Below, piece after piece: positions 1-7,863 of a DNA stretch of 64,000 nucleotides. Origin of the DNA: JBHJGO01 sp050331715 (GTDB taxonomy: Bacteria; Cyanobacteriota; Cyanobacteriia; Cyanobacteriales; Microcoleaceae). The stretch lies in NCBI GenBank assembly GCA_050331715.1, contig JBHJGO010000149.1, positions 1 through 64,000 on the forward strand. Reading direction: 5' to 3'. The position numbers and the translations under genes were made by a program. Under the pieces are notes generated by a model that had not been told where the DNA came from, searched no databases, and was given only the letters and a program-made list of their open reading frames with translations. How positions within the stretch are numbered: position 1 is the first letter of the stretch; each line of letters opens with the position of its first letter.

Positions 1-2
1 TT

Positions 3-1664
3 GTTTTTTACGTTTTGTTTGTACCTCCTGGATTTTCCTGTGTCCCTTTTGTATTTCCCGTTGGATTTTTACCGCCCGATGTAGGAGAATTCGGAGTGCC
101 AATTGATTTGATTGAATCTGTTGGCTTGGACACTTCTGAACCCCCAGCTCCTGTAGCTCTAGCGAGAATCAGGACTCGAATTGAATCAAGTGATTCAGAA
201 GGCTCTATAGCTGTCGGTGAAGGCCCACTTCAGCTCACAAATCGGGGAGGTCTTGCTGAGAGGGTGGATTCCAGCGCTCCTGTCGAATCGGTTAATCGAG
301 CAGTCCCTGATAAAAGTGCTGAGTCTAAAAGCCCTGTTGATTCTAGTAATGCTGAAGGCCCAGTTGATGCTGGTGATGAAAGCACTGCCGAAGTCGGAGA
401 AACCCTCGTACCGCAGGGGTTAATCACTGCCAATGACCAACGGGCTTTTCAGACAACGAATGTTGATGCAACCTTGTCCCTATTAGAGGAGGGACGCAAT
501 GCAGAATTTAGTGACTATCTGGGGTTGAAGCAAACAGGCGTTCGCGATCGCCAAACTTTGCAAAGCGGCCTAGAAAAAATCGAAGCTGAAACCCAGGAAG
601 TTTACGTTGTAGTTTACGTTGCCGTCCAGGATGACAAGTTAGAGTTGGTTCTGATGAGTTCATCGGGAGAACCTATCCGACGCAGCGTTGTGGAGGCAAC
701 TCCAGAAAAGCTGTCTTCAACGATTCACAACCTCTACTTGAAAATCACCAACCCCAGAGAACACACCACAAAAGGTTATCGAGAACCTGCACAACAGCTC
801 TATCAGTGGATGATTCAACCAATTGAATCAGATCTACAGCAAATGGGAGCAACAACTCTGTTATTCTCTCTTGGCAAGGGTCTACGGAGTATTCCGATAG
901 CGACGCTGTGGGATGGGCAACAACATCTGATCGAAAAGTACAACTACAGCATCATTCCAACCACCAGTTTGGTGGATATGAAATATTCCTCTCTGAAAGA
1001 GACAGATGTTCTGGCAATGGGAGCCAGTGAATTTCAAGACAAAGCTGCCCTACCTGCTGTCCCCACAGAACTATCGACCATCACCACCCTCTGGCCCGGT
1101 CAATCATTTCTGAATGAATCTTTTACCTTAGACAATCTACGAAATCAACGTCAGCAAAAAAACTACGAGGTGATCCATCTAGCAACCCACGCTGATTTTC
1201 AGCCCGGAACCTCGAACGACTCCTACATTCAACTCTGGGATGGCCGCTTACCCATCAGCCAATTGCCGGGTCTAAACTGGGATACTCCTCCTGTAGAACT
1301 GCTGGTTCTCAGTGCTTGTCGGACGGCCGTAGGCGATCAGAATGCAGAATTGGGATTTGCAGGATTGGCGATTCAAGCAGGGGTCAAATCAGCCATTGCC
1401 AGCCTGTGGCACGTGAATGACGAAAGTACCTTAGCACTGATGAGTCAGTTCTATAATGACTTACACAAAAGCTCGATTAAAGCAGGGGCACTACGAAAGG
1501 CACAACTTGCTATGCTTCAGGGCAAAGTCCGCTTGGAATCTGGTCAGCTCCACACCGAATACGGCACTGTGCCTCTGCCCCCTGAGTTTGAGGGTGTCAC
1601 ATCTGCGGATTTCTCCCATCCCTACTATTGGTCAGGGTTTGCCATGATTGGTGCGCCGTGGTAA
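3..1664 (+). CDS. CHAT-domain (caspase-like) protein, 5' end outside window
   Basis: The frame is open to the left edge, and the first possible start inside the window is a TTG at 15, so the true N-terminus is probably missing. About 550 residues are visible. Residues 1-130 (counted from the TTG) are low-complexity, rich in Pro, Val, Ser and Glu, which suggests a linker. The last 350 residues form a CHAT domain, with the His motif HLATH at about 388-392 and the Cys motif SACRTA with Cys435, followed by GFAGLAIQAGVKSAIASLW. This His/Cys pair is the catalytic dyad of CHAT peptidases. In cyanobacteria such domains often sit at the end of TPR or surface-exported proteins; which applies here cannot be seen. 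The gene ends 22 bp before the convergent CBS-CP12 gene. Confidence 0.85.
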   Translation, partial: VFYVLFVPPGFSCVPFVFPVGFLPPDVGEFGVPIDLIESVGLDTSEPPAPVALARIRTRIESSDSEGSIAVGEGPLQLTNRGGLAERVDSSAPVESVNRAVPDKSAESKSPVDSSNAEGPVDAGDESTAEVGETLVPQGLITANDQRAFQTTNVDATLSLLEEGRNAEFSDYLGLKQTGVRDRQTLQSGLEKIEAETQEVYVVVYVAVQDDKLELVLMSSSGEPIRRSVVEATPEKLSSTIHNLYLKITNPREHTTKGYREPAQQLYQWMIQPIESDLQQMGATTLLFSLGKGLRSIPIATLWDGQQHLIEKYNYSIIPTTSLVDMKYSSLKETDVLAMGASEFQDKAALPAVPTELSTITTLWPGQSFLNESFTLDNLRNQRQQKNYEVIHLATHADFQPGTSNDSYIQLWDGRLPISQLPGLNWDTPPVELLVLSACRTAVGDQNAELGFAGLAIQAGVKSAIASLWHVNDESTLALMSQFYNDLHKSSIKAGALRKAQLAMLQGKVRLESGQLHTEYGTVPLPPEFEGVTSADFSHPYYWSGFAMIGAPW

Positions 1665-1686
1665 TTGCTAGTTGTCTGTCATTTGA

Positions 1687-2301
1687 CTAATCATCATACA
1701 TCCGAGCTTCAAAGGCATCTGGATTTTCTTCGCAGTATTCTTCGAAGGCGGTTTTGGTGAGAATTTCAGCTTTTTGATGAGCCGCTTCAGCTTGTAGCTC
1801 CTCCACCACATCCCAGGCAGCAGCGCATTCTCTTGATGTTGCGCCCTGACTAGCGCAGATGTCACGGGCTTCAGCGATAGCCTGTTCGATTCGCTCTTGC
1901 AGGAGAAGACTCTTGGGTTTCTCTACGAAATCACCTTTTTGTAGAATATCACTGACTGAAATGACCCCAATGAGTTGTTCTTGAATCACCGGAGCAAAAT
2001 GAAGTCGGGTGTTTGCAAATAAGCGGGCAACGTATTCGACACCCAGATCAGGATTGATGGAAATGCAAGGTTTGGTCATGATTTCATAAACTCGCATCCG
2101 CTTTGGGTCTTTACCAAAGGCCGCAACTTTGTATACAACGTCAGATTCGGTTACGATTCCGTAGGCATCCTGCTCGTGGCGGCGATCCACAATCAAAGCC
2201 CGGACAGAGTTCTCATTCAGTTTCTTGACAGCTTCTGCAACGGTGGCTGAGCCTTTAATGGTTGCCACATCGGTTTGCATAATATCTCTGGCTTTTAGCA
2301 T
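1687..2301 (-). CDS. CBS-CP12 fusion protein
   Basis: 204 residues. Residues 1-60 and about 68-125 are two CBS motifs (starting KARDIMQTDVATI and VYEIMTKPCISI), which in this family bind adenine nucleotides. The C-terminal 70 residues are a CP12 domain: a Cys-x8-Cys pair (ICASQGATSREC), the core AWDVVEELQAEAAHQK and the acidic tail EEYCEENPDAFEARMYDD. CP12 is the redox-controlled scaffold that inhibits phosphoribulokinase and GAPDH of the Calvin cycle. Fusions to CBS pairs are known from cyanobacteria and are thought to add adenylate sensing. The second C-terminal Cys of the usual pair is Ala here, so only the N-terminal disulfide can form in the classical way. The ATG start gives the expected CBS N-terminus. 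Confidence 0.9.
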   Translation of the reverse strand: MLKARDIMQTDVATIKGSATVAEAVKKLNENSVRALIVDRRHEQDAYGIVTESDVVYKVAAFGKDPKRMRVYEIMTKPCISINPDLGVEYVARLFANTRLHFAPVIQEQLIGVISVSDILQKGDFVEKPKSLLLQERIEQAIAEARDICASQGATSRECAAAWDVVEELQAEAAHQKAEILTKTAFEEYCEENPDAFEARMYDD

Positions 2302-2390
2302 GATTTTCTAAGCTCCTGATCAATTGAAGGGATCGTGACTCAAGTTACTTACAATTTCAGATTAAGTAGAGGGTCGCTATTAATTATTAA

Positions 2391-2445
2391 ATGGGAGGGG
2401 GTCTGGGGCGAAGCCCCAGGAAGGGGGCACCGCCCCCTTCACCCC
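2391..2445 (+). repeat. GC-rich double-hairpin repeat element, copy 1
   Basis: Two perfect inverted repeats lie back to back: CTGGGGC-GAA-GCCCCAG (2403-2419) and GAAGGGGGC-ACC-GCCCCCTTC (2420-2440). They lie in the 370-bp space upstream of the CBS-CP12 gene. A degenerate copy in the opposite orientation lies at 56979-57022. No open reading frame crosses it. The rest of 2302-2670 shows nothing recognisable. Confidence 0.75.
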
Positions 2446-2670
2446 AAAAAGATCTTCTAACTAATTGCGTCTAGCTACTTAATACTTCAAGTCAATGCAA
2501 GTTCAGAAATGAGTCTATCAAATAATCATTGAGCTAATCGTAACCGACCCGTCCGGATACCAGACTACTGGAGTCACATTTAGCCATCACCTAGCTGCCC
2601 CATTTACTCAAAGTCCAGGCTGATGAGAGTCAAATTCAACGGGGTGACGGTAGTATTGACAGTTCTATTC

Positions 2671-3495
2671 CTAATCAGGCCGGATCGCTCCTTGCAAATT
2701 TGCATCTCTCAGATTCGTCCGATGCATGGAAGTGTCGAGGAGTACTGCTTCAATCAGATTTGCACCGCTCAGGTTTGACCAGCTCAATTTTGTTCGATAA
2801 AGACGAGCCCGGCTTAAGTTAGCTCCCCGCAGAGTTGACCAACTAACGTTAGCTCCCCGAAGATTGGCCGCACTCAAATTTGCATCGCTCAGATCCGCAC
2901 CAATCATCGTCACCCGACTCATATCCGCCTCATGAAAATTAGCCCCAATTAACAGCGCACTACTCAACGTTGCGCCTAACAGATTTGCGCCCTCCAGGAT
3001 GGCATCCCGCAAGATAACATTAGTGAAGTTACAGCTCTCCAGAGATGCGCCACTCAGATTTGCCTTAGTGAGATTGGCCCGAATCAGCGTTGCTCGTGCT
3101 AATGTCGCCCCAACGAAGTTGGAATCCGATAAATTGGCCTCGGTCATATTGGCCTCAGTCAAATTAGCCTGAGTCAGGCTGACATGGCGAGACGTTGATC
3201 CCCGAAGGTTAGCCCCGGTTAAATTAGCCTTGCTGAATTGAGCATGGGTTAGATTAGACCCAATCAGATTCGCTTCGGTGAGATTGGCTCCTGTCAAGTT
3301 GACATTCATCAGCTTGGCTTCCCGGAAGTTCACTCGTGTGAGGTTCGCACCCGTAAAGTTTGTATTTTGCAGGTTAGCTCGAACTAGATTCACTTCACTC
3401 AAATCCACCCCACTTAGATCTGCGCCTGACAATGTGACAGACCGAAACATCCTTTCCCCTGCTGCATACTGTTCTAATAGTTCATCAACCTGCAT
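2671..3495 (-). CDS. Pentapeptide-repeat protein
   Basis: 274 residues. After a 20-residue lead (MQVDELLEQYAAGERMFRSV), essentially the whole protein is tandem A(D/N)LXX pentapeptides, for example LSGADLSGVDLSEVNL and LTEANLIGSNLTHAQF. Roughly 48 units are expected to form a right-handed quadrilateral beta helix. There is no signal peptide or membrane segment. The N-terminal MQVDELLEQYAAGERMF type of lead is common in cyanobacterial pentapeptide proteins, whose function is mostly unknown. It appears to be monocistronic. The opposite-strand open frame across its 5' half is a shadow of the repeats. Confidence 0.9.
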   Translation of the reverse strand: MQVDELLEQYAAGERMFRSVTLSGADLSGVDLSEVNLVRANLQNTNFTGANLTRVNFREAKLMNVNLTGANLTEANLIGSNLTHAQFSKANLTGANLRGSTSRHVSLTQANLTEANMTEANLSDSNFVGATLARATLIRANLTKANLSGASLESCNFTNVILRDAILEGANLLGATLSSALLIGANFHEADMSRVTMIGADLSDANLSAANLRGANVSWSTLRGANLSRARLYRTKLSWSNLSGANLIEAVLLDTSMHRTNLRDANLQGAIRPD

Positions 3496-3633
3496 ATCCT
3501 CGCCTCACATGGGTTTCGATCCACTACTTTGTTCTTCCAATATTCTGGGTTGTTATCCGGTTTTTTCAATTGAAGACATTTGCGCTAATGCCCTAGATTA
3601 GGCTAAATAGCAGCTCTATTTCTGTTCTGTATT

Positions 3634-3732
3634 TTAAACATTAATGTCCAAGTCGCCTTCCTTTTGAGACAATAAGAACTTGACGCCAAAAACTGAAGCG
3701 ATCAAACCAAACACAATCGCTGTGTCGAGCAC
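3634..3732 (-). CDS. Candidate 32-residue single-span membrane peptide
   Basis: A GTG-started frame encodes VLDTAIVFGLIASVFGVKF followed by LLSQKEGDLDINV and a TAA stop. That is one 18-residue hydrophobic span with a charged C-terminal tail, the shape of small thylakoid subunits. An in-frame TAA two codons before the GTG fixes the 5' limit, and there is no convincing Shine-Dalgarno sequence. It lies alone in the 304-bp space between the pentapeptide gene and ilvD. I do not recognise a family; a chance frame is possible. Confidence 0.3.
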   Translation of the reverse strand: MLDTAIVFGLIASVFGVKFLLSQKEGDLDINV

Positions 3733-3799
3733 TTTAGCTTAACTCGCAACAACGATACCACGAGACTGGCGGATATACACAGAATCAAGGAGATCTGGG

Positions 3800-5482
3800 A
3801 TGTCAGATAACTATAGAAGCCAAGCCATTACCCAGGGCAATCAGCGAACTCCCAACCGAGCCATGCTTCGGGCAGTGGGATTTGGAGACCAGGATTTCAC
3901 CAAGCCCATTGTCGGTCTTGCCAATGGCTACAGCACCATCACTCCCTGTAACATAGGTCTGAATGATCTTGCCCTGCGTGCAGAGACAGGATTGCGTCAG
4001 GCGGGAGCCATGCCTCAAATGTTCGGCACGATCACTGTGAGTGATGGAATTTCCATGGGAACGGAGGGGATGAAATATTCTCTCGTCTCACGGGAGGTGA
4101 TCGCCGATTCCATTGAAACCGCCTGCAATGCCCAAAGCATGGATGGGGTACTGGCGATTGGAGGCTGTGACAAGAATATGCCCGGCGCGATGCTGGCCAT
4201 TGCTCGGATGAATATTCCGGCTGTGTTTGTCTATGGTGGCACAATTAAGCCCGGTCACTACGAGGGTGAAGATTTAACCGTGGTCAGTGCCTTTGAAGCG
4301 GTGGGACAACATAGCGCGGGCAAAATTGATGATCGGCGATTACTAGAAGTTGAACGGCGGGCCTGTCCAGGGGCCGGTTCCTGTGGCGGCATGTTCACGG
4401 CCAACACCATGTCGTCAGCCTTTGAGGCGATGGGCATCAGTCTGATGTACTCTTCTACCATGGCGGCTGAGGATGCAGAGAAAGCAGACAGTACTGAAAA
4501 ATCGGCCTTTGTTCTAATGGAGGCGATTCGGCAGCGCATTCTACCGAGTCAAATTCTCACCCGTCAAGCCTTTGAAAATGCAATTGCGGTGATCATGGCC
4601 GTGGGAGGATCAACCAACTCTGTACTGCATTTGTTAGCAATTGCTCACGCAGCAGGGGTAGAACTCACCCTGGATGATTTTGAACAAATTCGTGGTCGAG
4701 TTCCGGTTCTCTGTGACCTGAAACCCAGTGGTCGATTCGTCACTGTTGATCTGCATCGAGCGGGTGGCATTCCCCAGGTGATGAAAATTTTGCTGAATCA
4801 GGGTTTGATTCACGGCGAGGCCCTAACAGTAACAGGGAAAACCGTTGCGGAACAGTTGGCCGATGTTCCCAATGAACCCGATCCAAATCAGGAAGTCATT
4901 CGTCCCTGGAATAATCCGCTCTATGCCCAGGGACACCTGGCAATTCTACGAGGAAATTTGGCCACTGAAGGAGCCGTTGCCAAGATCACTGGAGTCAAAA
5001 ATCCGCAAATCACTGGCCCTGCGCGCGTGTTCAATTCAGAGGAAGACTGTTTGAAGGCCATTCTGGACGGCCAGATCAGGGCAGGAGATGTGATTGTGGT
5101 TCGCTACGAGGGGCCAAAGGGTGGCCCTGGAATGCGAGAAATGTTAGCGCCCACTTCGGCCATTATCGGTGCAGGTCTGGGGGATTCCGTCGGCTTGATT
5201 ACCGATGGCCGCTTCTCCGGTGGAACCTATGGGATGGTGGTGGGCCATGTGGCCCCAGAGGCCGCTGTCGGCGGAACCATTGCCCTGATCCAGGAAGGCG
5301 ATAGCATTACGATTGATGCCCACCAGCGATCGCTCCAGGTCAATGTTTCACCTGAAGCACTGGAGCAGCGGCGCCAGAACTGGCAACCACCTCAACCGAT
5401 TTACACAAAAGGGGTTCTAGCGAAATATGCGAAGTTGGTTTCCTCTAGCAGTCAGGGGGCAGTGACGGACGCAGATTTGTAA
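3800..5482 (+). CDS. ilvD: Dihydroxy-acid dehydratase
   Basis: 560 residues, normal for the family. It converts 2,3-dihydroxy-isovalerate or -methylvalerate into the 2-oxo acids that precede valine, isoleucine and leucine. Diagnostic motifs are GGCDKNMPGAMLA and CPGAGSCGGMFTANTMS, which supply the iron-sulfur cluster cysteines, and the C-terminal YEGPKGGPGMREMLAPTSA and GRFSGGTYGMVVGHVAPEA. The ATG at 3800 is preceded by AAGGAG about 10 bp upstream, which supports this start. Its last 31 bp overlap the end of the convergent transglutaminase-like gene. Confidence 0.97.
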   Translation: MSDNYRSQAITQGNQRTPNRAMLRAVGFGDQDFTKPIVGLANGYSTITPCNIGLNDLALRAETGLRQAGAMPQMFGTITVSDGISMGTEGMKYSLVSREVIADSIETACNAQSMDGVLAIGGCDKNMPGAMLAIARMNIPAVFVYGGTIKPGHYEGEDLTVVSAFEAVGQHSAGKIDDRRLLEVERRACPGAGSCGGMFTANTMSSAFEAMGISLMYSSTMAAEDAEKADSTEKSAFVLMEAIRQRILPSQILTRQAFENAIAVIMAVGGSTNSVLHLLAIAHAAGVELTLDDFEQIRGRVPVLCDLKPSGRFVTVDLHRAGGIPQVMKILLNQGLIHGEALTVTGKTVAEQLADVPNEPDPNQEVIRPWNNPLYAQGHLAILRGNLATEGAVAKITGVKNPQITGPARVFNSEEDCLKAILDGQIRAGDVIVVRYEGPKGGPGMREMLAPTSAIIGAGLGDSVGLITDGRFSGGTYGMVVGHVAPEAAVGGTIALIQEGDSITIDAHQRSLQVNVSPEALEQRRQNWQPPQPIYTKGVLAKYAKLVSSSSQGAVTDADL

Positions 5483-6075
5483 TCCGGTAGATTGTCTGAC
5501 AGACTATCCCAAGTCTTGTAGGTTTGTAGAGCACTAACTACAATCGGCAATGGTTCTGACCAGATTTGTTGAAAATCTTGCTCTCCTGGCAAGCGAATTG
5601 AGTAAGCCAATTGTTCCATCAGCGGGGTGAACTGGGCATTAATCCCTTCCCGGTTCCCCCGTGGATCAACCCGATACCAACCGAATTCAGGCAAGTAGAT
5701 TGCATTGAACCCGTGGAGACAGAACGGTTCTCCCTGATCATCAATGCTGAGACGCTGATAACAAAATCCAGCAGGGATTTGATTGGCCCGCAATAAAGCT
5801 GCTAATAGATGACTCTTGGCATAGCAATAACCCGTTCGGTGCTGCAGTACTTCCGAAGCCCGACAGGTCACAGGATTCATCCGATAGTCACAACTGTGAT
5901 AAATATTATCTCTGACCCATTCAAAACAAGCTTTGGCCGTTGCTTCAGGGGTATCACAATCCCACGCTAAAGACTGGGCAAGTCGGACAACCTGCGGATG
6001 TTGCCAATCAATGATCTCACTTGACTGTAGAGCTAGCGCGATTGAACAGGTTTTTATCCAATTCATTCTCCTCAA
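5452..6075 (-). CDS. Transglutaminase-like cysteine peptidase-fold protein
   Basis: 207 residues. The transglutaminase-core triad is visible as Cys84 (RTGYCYAKSHLLAALLR), His121 (LHGFNAIYL) and Asp137 (GWYRVDPRGN). Bacterial members of this family are mostly proteases or amidases acting on peptides; the substrate here is unknown. There is no signal peptide. The frame overlaps the 3' end of the chorismate lyase gene by 59 bp. Met4 or a later start would shorten that overlap, so the exact start is open. The two genes are probably co-transcribed. The 3' end overlaps ilvD by 31 bp tail to tail. Confidence 0.85.
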   Translation of the reverse strand: MRRMNWIKTCSIALALQSSEIIDWQHPQVVRLAQSLAWDCDTPEATAKACFEWVRDNIYHSCDYRMNPVTCRASEVLQHRTGYCYAKSHLLAALLRANQIPAGFCYQRLSIDDQGEPFCLHGFNAIYLPEFGWYRVDPRGNREGINAQFTPLMEQLAYSIRLPGEQDFQQIWSEPLPIVVSALQTYKTWDSLSDNLPDYKSASVTAP

Positions 6076-6688
6076 TTCCTCGCTGCATCGGCCCCAGATA
6101 CCGAATTAGATAGGGAGAAAACACTTCGTAGATCAGAGTCAAAGGTTCGCCGTGGTGCCAAAACAGATAATGCCGACCCCAGAACGGCCCAGAGAATCCA
6201 AAGGCTGACTCTAGGGCTTCTGAATCTCCATAATAGAGTCCCTGAACATCTCGGTAAAGTTCCGTTCTCAGTCGGGCCAAACTGGCCCAAATCGGCAATT
6301 CACGATTCTGCAAGTATTCATCCACGTGGCTAGCCTCCCACCAGGATGTTGCGTAGGCCAGACGTTGTCCAGAAGCTGTTCTGAGCCAGACCTGGCGGCG
6401 GAGTCGGGGGCTGGGAACGGCTTCGATTAAATCCGGTGCGCCATCGTCCTCCATGCCGATTGCAGACATATCAATCACATCGACTTCTGTAGCTTCTCCA
6501 CTCAGCAGTTGTAAATGACGGGTCGGCGAACCGTCTCCAAGCAATAGAATTTGCCAGGCTGGGGCAAGCTGATCGTGGGGGAGTCCCTGTCTCACCGCTG
6601 CTTCTCCTCCCTGCCATCGTGGGTGCAGACGATACCAAGCGATTGGAAATGTATCAGGTTTTGCGGGTTGGCTTAAACTAGCAGTCAA
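6017..6688 (-). CDS. Chorismate lyase, cyanobacterial (Ycf21/DUF98) type
   Basis: 223 residues. It resembles the family that cleaves chorismate to pyruvate and 4-hydroxybenzoate, the aromatic precursor of plastoquinone in cyanobacteria. Recognisable segments are PAWQILLLGDGSPTRHLQLL, a conserved RRQVWLRTASGQRLAYATSWW and the C-terminal GRHYLFWHHGEPLTLIYEVF. No ATG lies near the expected N-terminus; the best start is the TTG at 6688 preceded by AGAAG, so the first residues are uncertain. It is upstream of, and overlaps, the transglutaminase-like gene. The divergent neighbour is tyrA, another chorismate-branch gene. Confidence 0.85.
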   Translation of the reverse strand: MTASLSQPAKPDTFPIAWYRLHPRWQGGEAAVRQGLPHDQLAPAWQILLLGDGSPTRHLQLLSGEATEVDVIDMSAIGMEDDGAPDLIEAVPSPRLRRQVWLRTASGQRLAYATSWWEASHVDEYLQNRELPIWASLARLRTELYRDVQGLYYGDSEALESAFGFSGPFWGRHYLFWHHGEPLTLIYEVFSPYLIRYLGPMQRGIEENELDKNLFNRASSTVK

Positions 6689-6786
6689 TGGCTTCTAAAG
6701 TTGTTTTTACAAAACTTAACCTCTGTAATACTGTAATGTTTTTCTGGAGGATTGGGCAAGGTGAGGACGTCCCTTAGCATGAAATC

Positions 6787-7716
6787 ATGAAGATTGGAAT
6801 TGTCGGTTTGGGCTTGATTGGTGGATCAATTGGTTTGGAATTCTCAACGATTCGGCGTAGTCCAGACCAATTTTCAGCGAGATTCAACCCTCTTCCAGAC
6901 TCAGTCACAGACTTCAGCCCGTTTCTTGAATCCTTTTTAGCCAGTGAATTAATCGGTGTCAGCCGTCGGCAACTCACCTGTGAGCGGGCGGTAGAGCTTG
7001 GGATAGTGGATACTGCCAGCACTGATTTGGCCAATCTTCAGGCGGCTGACGTGATATTTCTCTGTCCTCCGATTGGGTTAATTGTGCCGACTCTGGAACA
7101 GTTGGTTCCGATTTTGAAGCCGACCACAATTGTCACCGATGTGGGTTCGGTAAAACAACCGATTGTTGCAGCGGCTAATTCACTCTGGCCCAACTTTGTC
7201 GGCGGACATCCCATGGCCGGAACCGCTGAACAGGGGATTGAAGCCGCGTTATTGAATTTGTTTGTGGGTCAACCCTACGTGATTACCCCGACGGAAACCA
7301 CAGCCGCAGCAGCCGTTAGTGTTGTCACTGCTCTGGCCCATCTTCTGGGCGCAACCGTGATGCACTGTCCCCCGAGTGAACACGATCAGGCCGTAGCCTG
7401 GATTTCCCATTTACCTGTGATGGTCAGTGCCAGTCTGATCACCGCAAGTCAAACTGAGGAATCAACCACGACACGGCAGCTTGCCTATCAACTGGCTAGT
7501 TCAGGATTTCGAGATACCAGTCGGGTGGGAGGAGGGAATCCGGAGCTGGGAACCATGATGGCCCAATACAACCGTTCTGCTGTTCTCAAGTCACTCTATG
7601 CCTATCGTCAGACCCTGGATCAATTAATTGAACAAATCGAACAGGAGAACTGGCCCAACTTAAATGCCTATTTAAATCAAACCCAGCAACAACGAACCCA
7701 ATTCAGAGTCCAATAG
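6787..7716 (+). CDS. tyrA: Prephenate/arogenate dehydrogenase
   Basis: 309 residues. It oxidatively decarboxylates prephenate or arogenate in tyrosine synthesis; cyanobacterial enzymes generally prefer arogenate with NADP. Motifs are the nucleotide-binding GLGLIGGSIGLEF, LIGVSRRQLTCERAVELGIVD, GGHPMAGTAEQG, and HDQAVAWISHLPVMVSA with the catalytic-region His. The tail is SSGFRDTSRVGGGNPELGTMM. Between GSIGLEF and LIGVSRR lie about 37 residues where the usual spacing is about 9, so about 28 extra residues sit in the first Rossmann helix/strand connection. The frame stays open through the insertion. Confidence 0.93.
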   Translation: MKIGIVGLGLIGGSIGLEFSTIRRSPDQFSARFNPLPDSVTDFSPFLESFLASELIGVSRRQLTCERAVELGIVDTASTDLANLQAADVIFLCPPIGLIVPTLEQLVPILKPTTIVTDVGSVKQPIVAAANSLWPNFVGGHPMAGTAEQGIEAALLNLFVGQPYVITPTETTAAAAVSVVTALAHLLGATVMHCPPSEHDQAVAWISHLPVMVSASLITASQTEESTTTRQLAYQLASSGFRDTSRVGGGNPELGTMMAQYNRSAVLKSLYAYRQTLDQLIEQIEQENWPNLNAYLNQTQQQRTQFRVQ

Positions 7717-7735
7717 CCAGACGACAAAATCAAGC

Positions 7736-7764
7736 AAAAAAAACCCTCTACATTACGCAGAGGG
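7736..7764 (-). terminator. Rho-independent-type terminator candidate
   Basis: Read leftward, the sequence is CCCTCT, a 9-nt loop, AGAGGG, then eight T. The stem is 6 bp with no mismatch. It lies 100 bp past the stop of the leftward DUF58 gene and 20 bp past the stop of rightward tyrA, so it could serve the leftward transcript and act as a boundary between the two. Confidence 0.7.
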
Positions 7765-7863
7765 CTATTGACCAGGGTGCATCTACTATCAAGTATTTCT
7801 GTGACACCTTGGATTTTCCGGAAAAATCTGCAAACTTTCCTCAAGAATGAACAATCGTGTCAA

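Noticed and set aside
3278..3601. Open frame opposite the pentapeptide gene; a similar one at 36259-36726
   Set aside because: Periodic pentapeptide codons keep the antisense frame open; the product is low-complexity and the frames are shadows.
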